From NCBI GenBank assembly GCA_019022495.1, contig JAFEKR010000005.1, positions 310,001-374,000 on the forward strand: DNA of 64,000 nucleotides, given 5' to 3'. A program made the translations under genes and the position numbers. Positions 32,601 to 45,149 of this stretch are shown here, in pieces. Under the pieces are notes generated by a model that was not told the origin of the DNA, did no database searches, and worked only from the letters and a program-made list of their open reading frames with translations. Positions within the stretch are counted from its first letter, which is position 1; each line of letters starts with the position of its first letter. The stretch comes from Epichloe hybrida (Eukaryota > Ascomycota > Sordariomycetes > Hypocreales > Clavicipitaceae).

Positions 32601-35600
32601 GATATCTTAAGCCTTCTGCTTCTTTAGATTAAGAAACTAGGCTACCTAGAATAAGGTTACTAAATTAATAATATAAAGTACTAGTTAGCCATCGATTTGC
32701 ATAATATTAACGATAATCTCGTAGTTAAATTCGTGATTATCCTTAATTATGAATTTAAATTAGCTAGGGGCCTTTCTATGTATCTAGTAATAGTAGTAGA
32801 CTTTAGTTAATTCCTTAATTACCTAGCGTTTAACTTTATGACTAGCTTAGTAAAGGATCTTTATAAGTTATTAAATAGAAGGGTAACTAAGTTAATAATG
32901 TAATTAACGGATATCTCCTTCTAAAAGGTAAAAGGTAACTATTTCTCTTACTTCTAGTAACCACTAAGGATAGCCTTATTATTACATAATAGGTATAGTT
33001 TTATTACCTTAGATAAGTATATTAGCGAGGTTATTAATCTTAACTTATATCTTATCTATATTAGTAATTAAGAAGAGAAAGGGGGTAGCTATATTAAGGA
33101 TATAGAATTTAAGCTCTCTAAGTTTTATAGGCACATAAAGGATTCCTTTTATAACTACTAATCTAGCGCTAAATGTAATAATTTAGGGTTTACAGGTGGT
33201 TACCTTTAATAAAGGTATTAATCTTAATAGAGCCTTTACTTATATCTCTCCTATAGTTAACTTTCCTATAGCGCTAGTATTAGGTATAATCCCTCTAAAG
33301 ACCTCTTTAGAATAGCGTTCTTTAGAGACATAGTAAATCAAGCCTTTATTATACTCTTATAGCTTATAAAGCTCTTACCTAAGGAATACATATTAGAAGG
33401 CTTAATTATTAAGGGTCATAAGGATATTAACGTTAGTAGCATTATGGTTAGTCTGTAATCCGGAGCAGAAGAATTATGTAATACTTAGGTATGCTATTAA
33501 TAGTAGCTTCTTAATATTATTATTATTATCTTTAGCTTCTATATAAGCCATAAGATAAGCTTCCTAATTTTCACCTAAGCCTTTATTAGGCTTATCCTTA
33601 TTCTACCCTTTATAGGAGGTAAGGAATACCTAGAATCTCTTCTCTAAAGGGGGTGTATAATATGTTTTGCTAGCCTACTAGCAGTCCTTTTTCTTTTAAT
33701 ATTCTTTAGCAAAGTAATTAGAGAACTAGCAGCCACTCTTACCACATATAAAGCAGCGCTTAGTGCTTAGCCTAGGGCTCTATTTATAATAACTTCCTCT
33801 GCTATAGGGGGATAATTACTATCTATACTAATAATTAGTAAATATAGCCTCTAGAGGGTCTCCTTATTAGTACTAAAGGTATTAGGAGAACTTCTTATTT
33901 AATTCCATAATAGTAATTACCTTATAAAGGTCTTTAGTAAGACTCTTAAAGCCTACGGAGTATATATATTCTATTATCTAATATTTAGGCACACTAGCTA
34001 TAGCGTTTAAGGCCTACTTATAGAGTTTAGTATTTACTATCTTAGTAAGGTATAGGCCTCTATAGATTTTCTTAAGGGTTAATAATATAATCTTAAGGCA
34101 CTTAAGCTTACTTTTATTAAGGTTCTTCTTAATTATACTCTTTAGTATTATACTACTTTATTTATAGTAATAGAATTACTAGTTACTTTCTATCTTAAAG
34201 CATTAATAAATATAAGTAATTATCTCTTTATAGAAATAGTTATTTCTAAAGAGATAATTAAGGTAGTATTACTTAGTATTACTTATTAATATAATAGGGA
34301 AAGCCTTTTAATAATATGTTTAAGGAAGGTTAATTCTATTATACTTGTTTTTAAAGAGTGTAATCTTTAGCGTTAAGAAGTTATATAGCTTTTTACTATA
34401 GTAGTTACTATCCTTATATATCTTCGTAAGCTCTAAGATTTTCTTTGTAATCTAATCTTCAGAGGGGAATTACTATAAAGGTATAATTTATTATAAATAA
34501 TAGTCCACTAGTTGTTCTTAATAATAATTATCCGGATAGAGCTATTAATATAATAGGGATTATTACAGGGGTTTTTATAAGGGTTTAAGCAATCTCTAAG
34601 GTTAAGGAAAGTTAATTTCTAGGGTAGGCTATTAGGGCTATTAATATTAAAGTTCTAGGGGTTTGGAAGATTATGGTCTTTCTTATGATCTTTCCTGTAA
34701 CTAAAGGGGTATTAAGGTTTAATAAAGCACTTCCTTAAGTAATACTAGGATTAAATATCCTAGGCCTCGCCTAATAAGGATGCCATGATCTTGTAAAGAA
34801 TTACGTAATTCTCTAATAATATCCTTAGATACCCTTTTAAAGGTGTCTTTAGACTAGCCTTTAAAGTCTTCTTAGAATAACTCCTATAGGTTATTATCTC
34901 TCTAACCTTAATGCTTACTAAGGTTAATAAATCTTATAATCTAGTTATTAAGCTTAAGCTACGTAGTAGTCTCTGGATTTAGCTTAATAAATTCTTTTTA
35001 GTTATATAAGAATTTATAAGTAAGCTATTAAAGGCATAAGGGTAATTCGTGCCTTTAAGGTCTCTTAGGGGTAATAATTAAAGCCTTGCTATTACTAGCA
35101 GCCCTTCCTCTTATAGAAGGTCTAGATTCCTCTGCTATCTTTAACTATAAAAGGAACGTTGCTAATTTGTTGTTTTTACTACTAATTAAGCTCCCGTGTT
35201 TGCCTATTACTATTACAAGGTTCTTCTTTTGTATTTTAGGAGCGTTGTTGCTCTAATGAAATCAGAAGATTACGAAAACAGGAAAAACAAAGGAAAAAGC
35301 AGCAGAAGTAGCAAAAGCAGCGATAACAAATTAATAGAGATAAAGAAAGCAATAGAAGTTCTAAAAGTAACTGGAAAATAATAGGGAAAGTAATAAGGGA
35401 ATAATAGGAATTACTACTTCTTGTTTTTTATAAAAAGAAGGGAAGGAGGTAATCTCTCTTTCTTGCTAATAAGCATAGGGCAAATAGCACTAATAATAAA
35501 GGGGGTAAAAAACAAGTAGTAAATGCTTATAGGGAGAGATTAAAGGTCTATTAGATAAAGGGAATATTTATAGAGAAGTTATAGATGTATTAGCTAGCTT

Positions 35601-35952
35601 AGCTAAGGTTATTTAACGTTAGGTTTGAAATAAATGCCTTGCGGTAATAGATTCGGTTAGTTAGTTAGTTTTCTTGTAATAAACGATAAAATTAATAATT
35701 AATAATAATATCCTAGATAGATATAACAAAGTTATATCCCTAAGCCTAAGGGTTAATAGATTGATTCCTTAGAAGCCTAATAAGCCTGTAACTAGGATTT
35801 TAGTCTCTTCCTTTAGCATACTTATGTAGTTATGCCTCTTTACTATAATAACCGTTATAGTATAATAAGGGGTAGTAGCAGTAGCGTCTATAGAAATATC
35901 TCTTCTTGTAATACCTAGCTTATCTATGGTTGTGAAGTTAACTACTAATTAG

Positions 35953-36209
35953 TGTTAGATGCACTAAGGTCTTACGTAAGTAATAAATCCCGTATAAATT
36001 AAAGTCGATAATAGATAGATAGCTAGCTAGGAAAGAGGGAGAAGAGAGGGAAAGTATAGATACTAGGAAAGTAAGCGAAATCCGTATATGAGGCATAAAA
36101 GGGGGTGGCAAATTAATGCAGCTAATCATATTGCGTGCATCGCGCTGGACCCATAATTAGTCCGGTCTTTGGCCACGATTGAACCGATGAAGATCCGAAG
36201 GAATTAATA
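35953..36209 (-). repeat. LTR, Copia-1 copy B (5' LTR)
   Basis: The most decayed LTR of the family (CTTACGTAAG where copy A has CCTGCGCAGG). Followed by the ATTAA duplication. Confidence 0.9.
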
Positions 36210-37056
36210 ATTAACCTAAAAGTTTATTAATTTACTAGATTATAATAACCATATTTTCTATAAGGCAATTAATTAAGGCGCTTCTAGAAAGCTATTATAA
36301 GTGTTTTAGGTATATAAGGAGTTAATTTAGTAATAGAAGTAAAATCCTAAGCTATTATAGATAGATAATACATATAAGGTTAATTACTTTAACCTCCCTT
36401 TATTATAAGTTACTAGTATTATATCCCTATATATAATAATTAGTATTGCCTTTAGCCTTGCTTCTAAAGAGAATAACGTAGCCTATAGTTAGATTTTATA
36501 GCATCTTAAGCTAGCTGTAGAGGCCGCTAGTATTAAGATGCTAGGCGTTATTATTACAGATTTTAATAAAGCTCTTAAATCTAGTCTTTAGAACACCTTT
36601 CTATTAACCTAATAGCAAATTTACTACTAGTATTTACTATAGAATATTATAATTAATATTGCGAAGAAGTAGTAAGGAAACCTTAATAACTATAATATCC
36701 TTAAGCTACTAGCACGTAGGAGGCCGCTAAAATTACGCTAGGTATGCCCTTATAATAACCCTATTAACAATGCTAATTAACTAGAGAATAATAAAGAAGA
36801 TTATAATATAGAATTTAGTTCTAACCCTATAGAGACGGCTATAGTAACAGATTAATCTATTACTAGTGCCCTTAAAAAGCCTATTCTTTATAAAATCAAA
36901 GATATGCTACTCATAGCCTCTAGCATTTATAATATATAGCGTATTATAATATTCACGGCTATAAAGACTGATTTTTTAAAGCACTAGGATAAGCTTTAGG
37001 ATTAATTTAAAGAGTAGGAAGGTAAGTTAAGGTCTAGTATTCCTAACTAGAGAAAC

Positions 37057-37363
37057 TGTTGGAACAAAGGTGATATTAATCGCGCGTCGCAGCCGCAATT
37101 ACCCAGCAGAAGCTCGGGCTACGCGCGGACCCTACACGTAACCCATAACCTAGCACGTTAATTAGCTAGGAAATGTAGGGACACAAACACGTAACCCCTT
37201 TTCCCTTTATATATCATAACTTCTAGCTTTTTACCTCTCTTTTATAATAACTTAATTAATCATAATAATAGATAACGTAGCCTAGAATAGATAATTAATG
37301 ATAATACTATTCTTTAGGCTTACGACTATATTACATTAAATTTAATACCCTGTGAATCTAACA
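37057..37363 (+). repeat. LTR, Copia-2 (5' LTR)
   Basis: 307 bp, TGTTGGAACAAAGG...ATCTAACA. It retains several GC-rich words (CGCGCGTCGCAGCCGC) lost in the other LTR. Confidence 0.93.
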
Positions 37364-40300
37364 CTAATTAGTAGTTACCTTTATAGATAACCACGTAGTC
37401 TTTAAACACCGCAGATTAGCAAGGTTAATTAGAAGAGGCAGCTTACCTAATAATAACTTACCCTATGAAATAGGAGGGCCACATTTAATAATAAGTTATA
37501 CTAATAGAAAGGTATAATATAGCTCTCTTCTTACTTTAGTATTAATATCTATATCTATATAGACTTTAAAATAATAAAGAAAGGTTTAATACTAGTAGCT
37601 AAGCTATCCCCTTATCTTTCTTTGTTATGCGTTCTATTACATATTTAAAGTTAATCGCCTTGCCTTATGATCCTTTATATCCAAAACACGTTATATAATC
37701 ACAGTTATATTTTTTTCTCTCTCCTTACATCATAAGATCTGCCTCCCTTAATTGATTAGAATATCAGATGCAGCTAGACTATCTAGGACCTCTAGTTAAT
37801 TTAAGGTTCCTAGCGAGACTAATAGTTATAACAATGCTATGGAAGGCGTTAAAATAGGAGATAATAATAAATAGCTTAATAAAGGAAAAACCCCTATTTA
37901 CACTAACCTATACCCCTATATCTCTGCAAGGCTTTAACGATATATTATAGAAAAACTACTTTAATAAATAGGAAGTTCTAAATATAAAGAGATAATAATA
38001 CCTAAGGAAATAAGTCTCTATATCCTTATAAAGACTAAATAATATAAGGAGTAAGGGTTATTTAGAAAAACACTATTCTCTGAATTTAGTAATAACTTCT
38101 ATAAATAGTTAAGGGATAGGTTTGCGGAAGGGAGAGACCTTTTATAGAATAGACTTTAAGACTATTTTCTTTATAATAGAGTGTACATAACTATTAGAAG
38201 AGGTACTAAGATAGTAAATAACCTTAAAGAAGTAGTAAACTAAGAAGAATTTAGATTTTAGACTCTTAAAGAAATTAAAGAGGCTAGGAAAAAGTATATA
38301 GGCTTCTAAAAGAACCTATAAAATAAAGAGTTCTTCTATAATCTACTAGATAATAGTAATATTAGAACTAGGCAACCTACCCTGTCACCTTGTTTATTAG
38401 TATGATTACTATTAAAAGGATTAACAAGCTAGACCCCCCTAGGAAGACTAAGTTAATCCCCTCTAGGAAGGCCTAGCTAATCTCCCCTAGGAAGGTTAAT
38501 TAACCTAGAGTTAAGACTACCTAAGAATACTATTTATAAGCATCTATAGGTAACTCCCCTACCTATACCTTTACTAGAGGTAAGTTAGTAGTATTACCCT
38601 AGTAACACTACTAATAATACCCTTAAGTAAGAGAGTTACTAATAAAGGTAACCTATACTATCTAGGGCTAGTAGTGCCCTTATTAGCATAGCTTAAAAAG
38701 CTATAATTTCTCCTTCCTAATATAAGGAAGAGAAGGATTAAAGAGAATAATAAGCCCTAAGGGTGCTACCTATAAAGCCACCCTCTTACTTCCTAAAGAC
38801 CCTACCACCCCTTTTATAGATATAAAGGGAAATGCCTAGAGGACCCCTATAGACCTAGAGACCTTTACTAAAGTAAATTATTAACCTATCTAAGGTATAC
38901 CCTAAAGAATAACTTTATAGCGCTAATAACTATAATATCCTTAAATTAAAGCTTTAAATATTCCATAGAAAGTGTAAGTTACTTAATATCTAGCCTAAAT
39001 AAGCTAGTTATGCTTTTAAGGTTATACTTAAAGGCAAAGCACTATAATACTATATAGACTATCTCTCTAAACCTAGATAACTATAAGATCTCCCTACGCT
39101 TATTAGCTATATAAGAAAATAATTTAAAACCAAGGATATATAGCAAAGATATCTACTAGAGTAGAATAACACTTCCCTGTAAGAAATGGTAAATAATAAC
39201 CTAAGTAAGTTAATAATTAAATGCTTTAATAAACTTATAAAAAGACTAGCTATCTTATAATAAGTAGTGCCTAAAGTAGGCTAAACTAAAAGGGCACTCT
39301 AGAATTAACTTATTAGAGCCTATTATAGTATTCTAGAGTATAAAGGAGTAATTATAGATTTGCTAGATAGACTATAAGAGTTTTATAAATAGATTAGAAT
39401 GACCCTTTATCTTATTAAGGAAGAGAAGAAAAACCATTAATAGTTCCTAACTAAAGCTATAACCCTAGAGTAATTCTAGACTAACTAAAGATATAATAGG
39501 ACTAGAAAAGAGACCTAATACCTCTTAAAACCATAAGGAAAAGGAGGTACTCCTTGCATAAAGAAGTGCTATATATATAGCAAGGAAGGATACTAGTTAT
39601 CTAAGCACCCTAAAGAGGACTATAAGAAGGCGTTTTAATGCTTTAAGAACCACTACCTTATAGATCTAGCTAATAACTTATATTATTTATTTCTCACTTA
39701 GTATAAGGGAGAATATAAGTCTTAAACCCTTGTTAATAATAAGATCGCTTAGTATATAAAAAGCATTAGATTTAATAATAGCCCTAATAATATAGATAGG
39801 CTAGTACTTATAAGCTTCTTTATATATAGAACGCAAATTAATAGCGAAAGAATAGTTTAATTCCTAATAAGGCAAGCAGCTTATCATAGTCTAAGTAAAG
39901 AAAACCTCTTTTAGTAGGAACTTATAAATAAAGCCCTAGTAACGTTTATGTTAGATAATTGCTATTCCTATGCGACATTCTAAGGGATCATGCCTAATAT
40001 AGGAGCTGTAAAGTTCTCTATAGTAAGGCACCCTTAATTTCTTGCTTTATAACGTTAGATGCCTATATTATAGCTTAATAAATTAATAGAGAAGAAGGTA
40101 TTAGTTAGGTTTAGCGTAGGAGACCTAATTATTACGCTTAAAGCAGCTAATATACCTACTCCCTTTAGAAACATTCTCTTTTAAGTTATCCTTATAAATA
40201 CTTTATTCCTCTTATCCCTTAATAATATAGACTATCTAAAGATTAACTTTAATATCTCTAAGAATACACTATAATAAGGAAACATTAAAGTCCCTATTAT

Positions 40301-42639
40301 ATATAAATAAGGCTACGCCTAGATGCTTCTCACATAGAAAGAAGAAGTAGTTACTTAGAGCTACCTTACAGAAGGCAAGCTATAGTAATTACATTACCGC
40401 TTTAGGCATTTATTAATCTAATATTTATATAAGGTTCTTTGTAGATTAAGGCATAATATTAACATCAAAGCTATTAGGGAGCTAATAAGAATCTACCACT
40501 AATACTAAATATACGTAAATAGCCCTAATCGCTTTAAATTCACCTTTAAGAATAAGTATAGCTTTAATTGTAAAGTAATAGTAAATGTTTTCTACCTAGA
40601 TAGTAACTGCCTTATACTCTACGCTATAAATATAGCTATAGCGTTTAACGTAGCGAAATTCCTTAATAATATCTCTATAAAAACAACCTAGGAAGCCCTT
40701 TAAATATACTAGATTAATACTTACCTAGGCCCCCCGGACTTTATTATTATAGACGCTAGAATAAACTTCCATAGTAATAAATTTAGATAATTTATAGCTT
40801 TAATATTAATTTTAATTAAGGAAGTCCCTATTAAGGCATACTATAGTATAGGGAAGGTTAAAAGGTATTATAGGCTACTCTAAAGAGCCTATAATATAAT
40901 TAGACATAAATACCTTATAATACTAGAACCTATTACCCTTTAAATAGTAATTAAGGCCCTAAATAATACTATAGGCCCTAATAGCCTTATGCTAACCCTC
41001 CTTATCTTTAGAGCTTACTTATGCATAATAAATAAGTCCTTACTATTACCTAATATTATATAGTATATGATTATAGTATAGAAGGCTACTAAAGAGATTA
41101 AGAGACTTTACGCTATCTAGAAGGTTAGTAAGGCCCTTACGGAATATAATAGCCTAGACACCTTAAAGACCCTTAGCTTACTACTTAGATTAAAGGTTAA
41201 GGTCTAGCAAGAAGGTAAGGGATAGGTAAGTCTATATAAGCTACTAGTAATTACTAGAGAGAGCTATACACTTAATATACCTAAAGGCCTAAAGACCTTT
41301 AGGTTAATATTTATTAAGCCTTACTATAATAATCCTAGTGTAAAGAAGATAGTAAAGCCTAGTAAAAAGGAAGGATAAAAAGGGTAAGAGGCTTATAATA
41401 AAAATATAGTACTACTAATACTACTAAAGTAAGGACGCGGAAGGCTATAGAAAAACCCTCCTATAATACCTTAAGGTACTAATACCTTCCTATTAGTAAA
41501 AGAACATAGTAACCTAGCTCTTATAATTAAGCTACGTAAGGAAGGAATTATTAAGACCCCTAGCAAACCTTTTAAGCTATTAATAAAAGCGGAGATTAAT
41601 ACTCTAATTAAGTAAGGTATGTTTAAATTCATTATGTTTGACAAGGAAGAACATAGTGGAATTCGAATCTTTAATTCCTAGATTATTAATAAGATTAAGG
41701 GTAAGATAATAGAACCCTATAAAAAGTCACGCCTTATAATCTAAGGGTATAAGAATAAAGGGAAACAGGCCATTCTTATATAGGCCCTAACAATTTAACG
41801 CGCGAGCTAATGTCTTATCCTTGTGATAGCCCTATCTATAAGATTAAGGAAATTCCTTATCTAGCTAAGGGATATCTATTAGGCTTATATATAGGCCTAT
41901 ATATTACTAGAGTGGCTAATCCTAGCGCGCTTGCTAATTTAGATACGGTATCTTTACCTGCCTAGTATAATCTTAAGGGTTATAAAACCCCTCTATAGGC
42001 TTATAGAGGTAGGAACACACTAGTGGGTTATATATTATAAGTATTATAGAGAGAACCTCTAGATAGAAACCTTTATATATAATCCTTACCTACTTATAAC
42101 TATAAAGGAAAGCCCTAACTTTACCTATATTAGAATATAAACTAATAATATAATTAGCCTCTTAGATAAGAAGTTCTCTAAGAAGGAAGAGACCTAGCTT
42201 ACTATAGTAGGCTTTAACATAAAGCTAAAGTAATTCCTAACTTAGGACTACCCTCTTACGTTTAATAGTAGTATTATCTTACTAGAGAATAATACTATTA
42301 AGATCTAGTAAAAAGAGTAGAGTAATAAGTTAGAGTTAGTTCTAATAACTAACTTAAAGCGCAAATACATTAAGCAGAGGGCCTAAGGCGCTTATATTAC
42401 CTTAATCTGCTAACTAGAGGCTTACTTTAACCTATCTATTACTACATAACACTAGGAGCTAACCCTAGAGGACGTAAAAGCCCTTAATTACTACCTAAAG
42501 TAGTAGATAGATTACCTAGAGAGAGGTCTAATATTTATCCTAATTAACCTTAAGAAGGCAAAGCTCTTTGCCTTTATAAATAAATCCTTTACTAATAACT
42601 AGGACCTATTCTTATAACTAGAATATATACTTATCCTAG

Positions 42640-43083
42640 TAAATAAAGACTACACTAATAGTAAGTTTATAATTAAAGGTAATATTATATACTTTAGCTT
42701 AATAAAGAGCAAGAGAGTTACGCAAAGCGTGCTTACCTTAGAAGTCTATAGTATAGTAGCTAGTATTAATATAGCTTACGTAATTATAACCACCCTAAAC
42801 TTAGTTACTAACTAACTAAAGCTTCTAAAGATCCTAGTTATTATATATATAGATTTATACTCCTTATATAAGTATCTTATTAAGCTTAGTATAATAAAGG
42901 AGAAATGCCTAATAATTAATATTATAGCCCTTTAATAGTTATATAAACGCTAAGAACTCTATAAGATCTAATAGATTAATAAAGAGGATAACCTAGCTAA
43001 TGCTTTTATAAAGGTATTACCTAATAAGGCCCTTAAGAGCTTTATATTAACTAACTAGATAACTATCTAGATAGAGGGATAGG
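42640..43083 (+). pseudogene. Copia RNase H remnant, family 2
   Basis: Plus-strand codons read KSKRVTQ-x-VLTLEVYSIVA, INIAYVIITTLN, SLYKYLIKLS, KEKRLIINIIAL, INKEDNLANAFIKVLPNKALKSF and end IEG-stop. The order and spacing match the Copia RNase H and tail seen in family 1, with TAG/TAA interruptions. Pol therefore runs on the plus strand here, opposite to family 1. Confidence 0.8.
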
Positions 43084-43554
43084 TTACTTATATGTAATAT
43101 ATATGTAGTAAGAGGAAAAGGTAATTCTCTAGGAGGATAGCTATAGGGATAAGATAGTAATATATAGGGGATTTACACCCCTATAGTTAATATCCCTAGC
43201 GGCTATAACTACACTAACCCACTAGGCCCTCCTAGTAGACTATAGAAATTAATAGTAGTGTATAGGAGAATAAAGGTATTACTAAGGAGGAGGAAGATAT
43301 TATATACATGCTATAGTGTGGTATATATGTTATTTTAAGGAAAGAAGGGATTTAGAAGGACTTACTTATCCTTACATAGGCTTATAGGCTAAGCAAGATT
43401 ATTATTTCCCTTTTATTAGTAACTATATGCCTAGACAGGCTATAAGCTCTTTTCCTTACATCCCCTGTTAATTATATTCTTAATTTATCTTTCCTTTTTA
43501 TTTCTATAATTAATATCGCGCGTTAATAATCATATTAAAAGAGAGAAGTTCTAG

Positions 43555-43861
43555 TGTTAGAATAAAGGTGATATTAATTATACGTTATAGCCGCAATTAC
43601 CTAGCAGAAGCTTAGGCCGCGCGCGGACCTCACACGTAACCTATAACCTAGCATGTTAATTAGCTAGGAAATATAGGGATATAAATGCGTAACCCCTTTT
43701 CCCTTTATATATTATAACTTCTAGCTTTTTACCTCTCTTTTATAATAACTTAATTAATTATAACAACAGATAACGCAGCCTAGAATAGATAATCAATGAC
43801 AATACTATTCTTCGGGCTCACAACTGTATTACATTGAATTCAATACCCTGTGAATCCAACA
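43555..43861 (+). repeat. LTR, Copia-2 (3' LTR)
   Basis: 307 bp, TGTTAGAATAAAGG...ATCCAACA, followed by GAAAC. Both LTRs carry independent transitions. Confidence 0.92.
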
Positions 43862-44100
43862 GAAACCCTTACTAATATTACTTTTAGAGATTATTATATA
43901 CCTTAATTTAATATATATTCCATAGCGCTATAAATAGGCTACTTTTGCTGTGGATTTTAACTAAAACTTTAGAATATTAAGTATATCTTATATAGAGGGA
44001 TCTCATAGCTAATTAAAGGTATTATATAAGCTTTGATTTGTTGACTTATATGCCCTTTATAAATGCATTTAGTAGCTTATATAGAGCCGCTACGCTACCT

Positions 44101-45097
44101 TTTCTACTAAATTTAAGATATAGCTTAAGAAGCGCTAAATTAATTAGGATAACTACCTAATTATTTAGCTTTTAGGCTATAAATTAGGCTAGTTTCTAAT
44201 TAATTAGGTTATTTAGCAATATTAGAAGGCAAAAGATAAATAAGAAGGCAAAGCACCTAGGACCTCTTATAGTTATAAGTTCATAGTATAGTTTAGGATC
44301 CCTTATAGCCATATAACTACTACTATATTAGAGAGTAGTAGTAAGCTTCTAATAACTAACTTTAACCATTATTAGTAGCTTAAGCTAATCACGAGTAAGC
44401 AAGAGGCTTAAATTGTATTAGAATTAAGCTAAATCCTAATAATACAGGCAGGCGACGGCAGGCTTGTAACAGCGCTATTCTATTATAAGGCTAAGTTTTA
44501 GGTATAGGTAAAATACATAATACATTAGAATAGTCTTAGGTACTAGCTAGGGTAAGGGATTAAATAGTTATTAAGATTACTACATCATAGGCATTATAGG
44601 CGTTAATAACACTAGATTTAGGCCGCGGTAGTAGAGGCATATCAAGATCTATAGCTTTAAGCCACGGTGGAATTACACGCCGTAGCCGCGGCGGGTAACG
44701 TAACACACTAGCTAGCCTAGCTACGTAATTTAATACCCTTATTAATGCCCTCACAAGCTTATAATAAGCTACTGTAAATACTATTATAGCCTTATAAATT
44801 AGTTTAATATAAAATTAACTATTATAGTCTATAGAAGCAGGCTATACCACTCTAACGCCTGTATTTACACTAATGCTAAGTTAATTCTTCCCTAATAATC
44901 CCCCTGAAGAGAAGCCTTATTAAATGTAATTTATTCCTTATAATTCGCTAGTAGGGCACTTGTAATAGCTTTAATTTAATAGAAAACACACTTATTATAA
45001 GCATTATAATTAACTTTAGACGTAGGTGTAAAGAATCATAAATATCCGCTACACTAAAAACGTGTGGGTAGGTTATTCTTCCGGATTCGGACTAACG
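44101..45097. other. MULE 3' segment, no readable gene
   Basis: The continuation of the MULE after the transposase core. It is AT-rich and RIP-mutated up to about 44990, with a GC-richer island at 44620-44700, and is normal in composition in the last 100 bp before the right inverted repeat. No domain is recognised. Confidence 0.5.
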
Positions 45098-45140
45098 GCG
45101 GATGCGCATTTACTTTTGACGGATGCGCGTTTAGTTGCCC
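45098..45140 (-). repeat. MULE terminal inverted repeat, right
   Basis: Exact reverse complement of 17553-17595 over 43 bp. Confidence 0.96.
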
Positions 45141-45149
45141 AATGAAAAG
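45141..45149. repeat. Target-site duplication of the MULE, right copy
   Basis: AATGAAAAG, identical to 17544-17552; one more G follows on both sides. Confidence 0.93.

Larger units (their letters stand above)
29443..36209 (-). mobile_element. Ty1/Copia retrotransposon, family 1, copy B (nested in MULE)
   Basis: LTRs 29443-29699 and 35953-36209 (257 bp each) are recognisable copies of the family-1 LTR. Their ends have decayed from CA to TA, and the right one starts TGTTAG instead of TGTTGG. A 5-bp duplication ATTAA flanks it (29438-29442, 36210-36214). Total 6,767 bp, minus orientation, same polypurine tract inside the left LTR. The interior is collinear with copy A but more heavily RIP-mutated, so stops are denser. 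Pairwise comparison of the two copies shows mainly C-to-T and G-to-A differences. Confidence 0.92.
37057..43861 (+). mobile_element. Ty1/Copia retrotransposon, family 2 (inserted in MULE transposase)
   Basis: LTRs of 307 bp (37057-37363 and 43555-43861), TGTTGG...CA at the left and TGTTAG...CA at the right, are flanked by the 5-bp duplication GAAAC (37052-37056, 43862-43866). Total 6,805 bp. Orientation is plus: a polypurine stretch AAAAGAGAGAAG precedes the right LTR, and Copia RNase H is legible on the plus strand at about 42640-43083. The first bases after the 5' LTR (CTAATTAGTAGTT) look like a RIP-changed version of the same primer site used by family 1. The LTR sequence is unrelated to family 1. 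No open frame survives. Confidence 0.93.
36215..44100 (+). pseudogene. MULE transposase remnant, split by Copia-2
   Basis: Plus-strand codons at 36215-37056 continue at 43867 to about 44100 once the 6.8-kb Copia-2 insertion is removed. They give the core of a MULE-type DDE transposase (PF10551-like) with stops where Gln or Trp is expected. Readable are IDNTYKVN with the first Asp codon at 36364-36366, NVAYS-x-IL-x-HLKLAVEAASIK, then VIITDFNKALKSSL with the second Asp at 36559-36561. Next is the position of the QQ-x-C-x-W-H helix, here reduced to stops and Tyr codons. After Copia-2 come YIP-x-RYK-x-ATFAVDF and YIEGSHS-x-LKVL with the Glu codon at 43995-43997. All three catalytic residues are thus still legible. 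Stops are TAG/TAA from CAG, CAA and TGG, as expected of RIP. The N- and C-terminal parts are unreadable. Confidence 0.85.
17553..45140 (+). mobile_element. Mutator-like DNA transposon (MULE), host of all nested insertions
   Basis: The ends are perfect 43-bp inverted repeats (17553-17595 and 45098-45140) flanked by 9-bp duplications AATGAAAAG. Five later elements lie inside it. Removing them and their duplications leaves four own segments, 17553-17965, 29067-29442, 36215-37056 and 43867-45140, about 2.9 kb in total, a normal size for an autonomous fungal MULE. The last two segments encode remnants of a MULE-type DDE transposase on the plus strand (annotated separately). The interior is saturated with CpA-to-TpA changes. 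About 100 bp at each end, including the inverted repeats, are not. The element sits between HIR1 and RAD26. MULE classification follows from duplication length, long TIRs and transposase motifs together. Confidence 0.9.

Noticed and set aside
22400..45000. Scattered 60-100-codon frames in the AT-rich block
   Set aside because: Except for the RNase H pieces these are low-complexity Leu/Ile/Tyr-rich frames, expected by chance in RIP-mutated DNA.
17553..45140. Starship-type giant cargo element
   Set aside because: No DUF3435 captain recombinase or intact cargo genes. Long perfect inverted repeats, a 9-bp duplication and MULE transposase motifs explain the borders, and the size comes from nested insertions.
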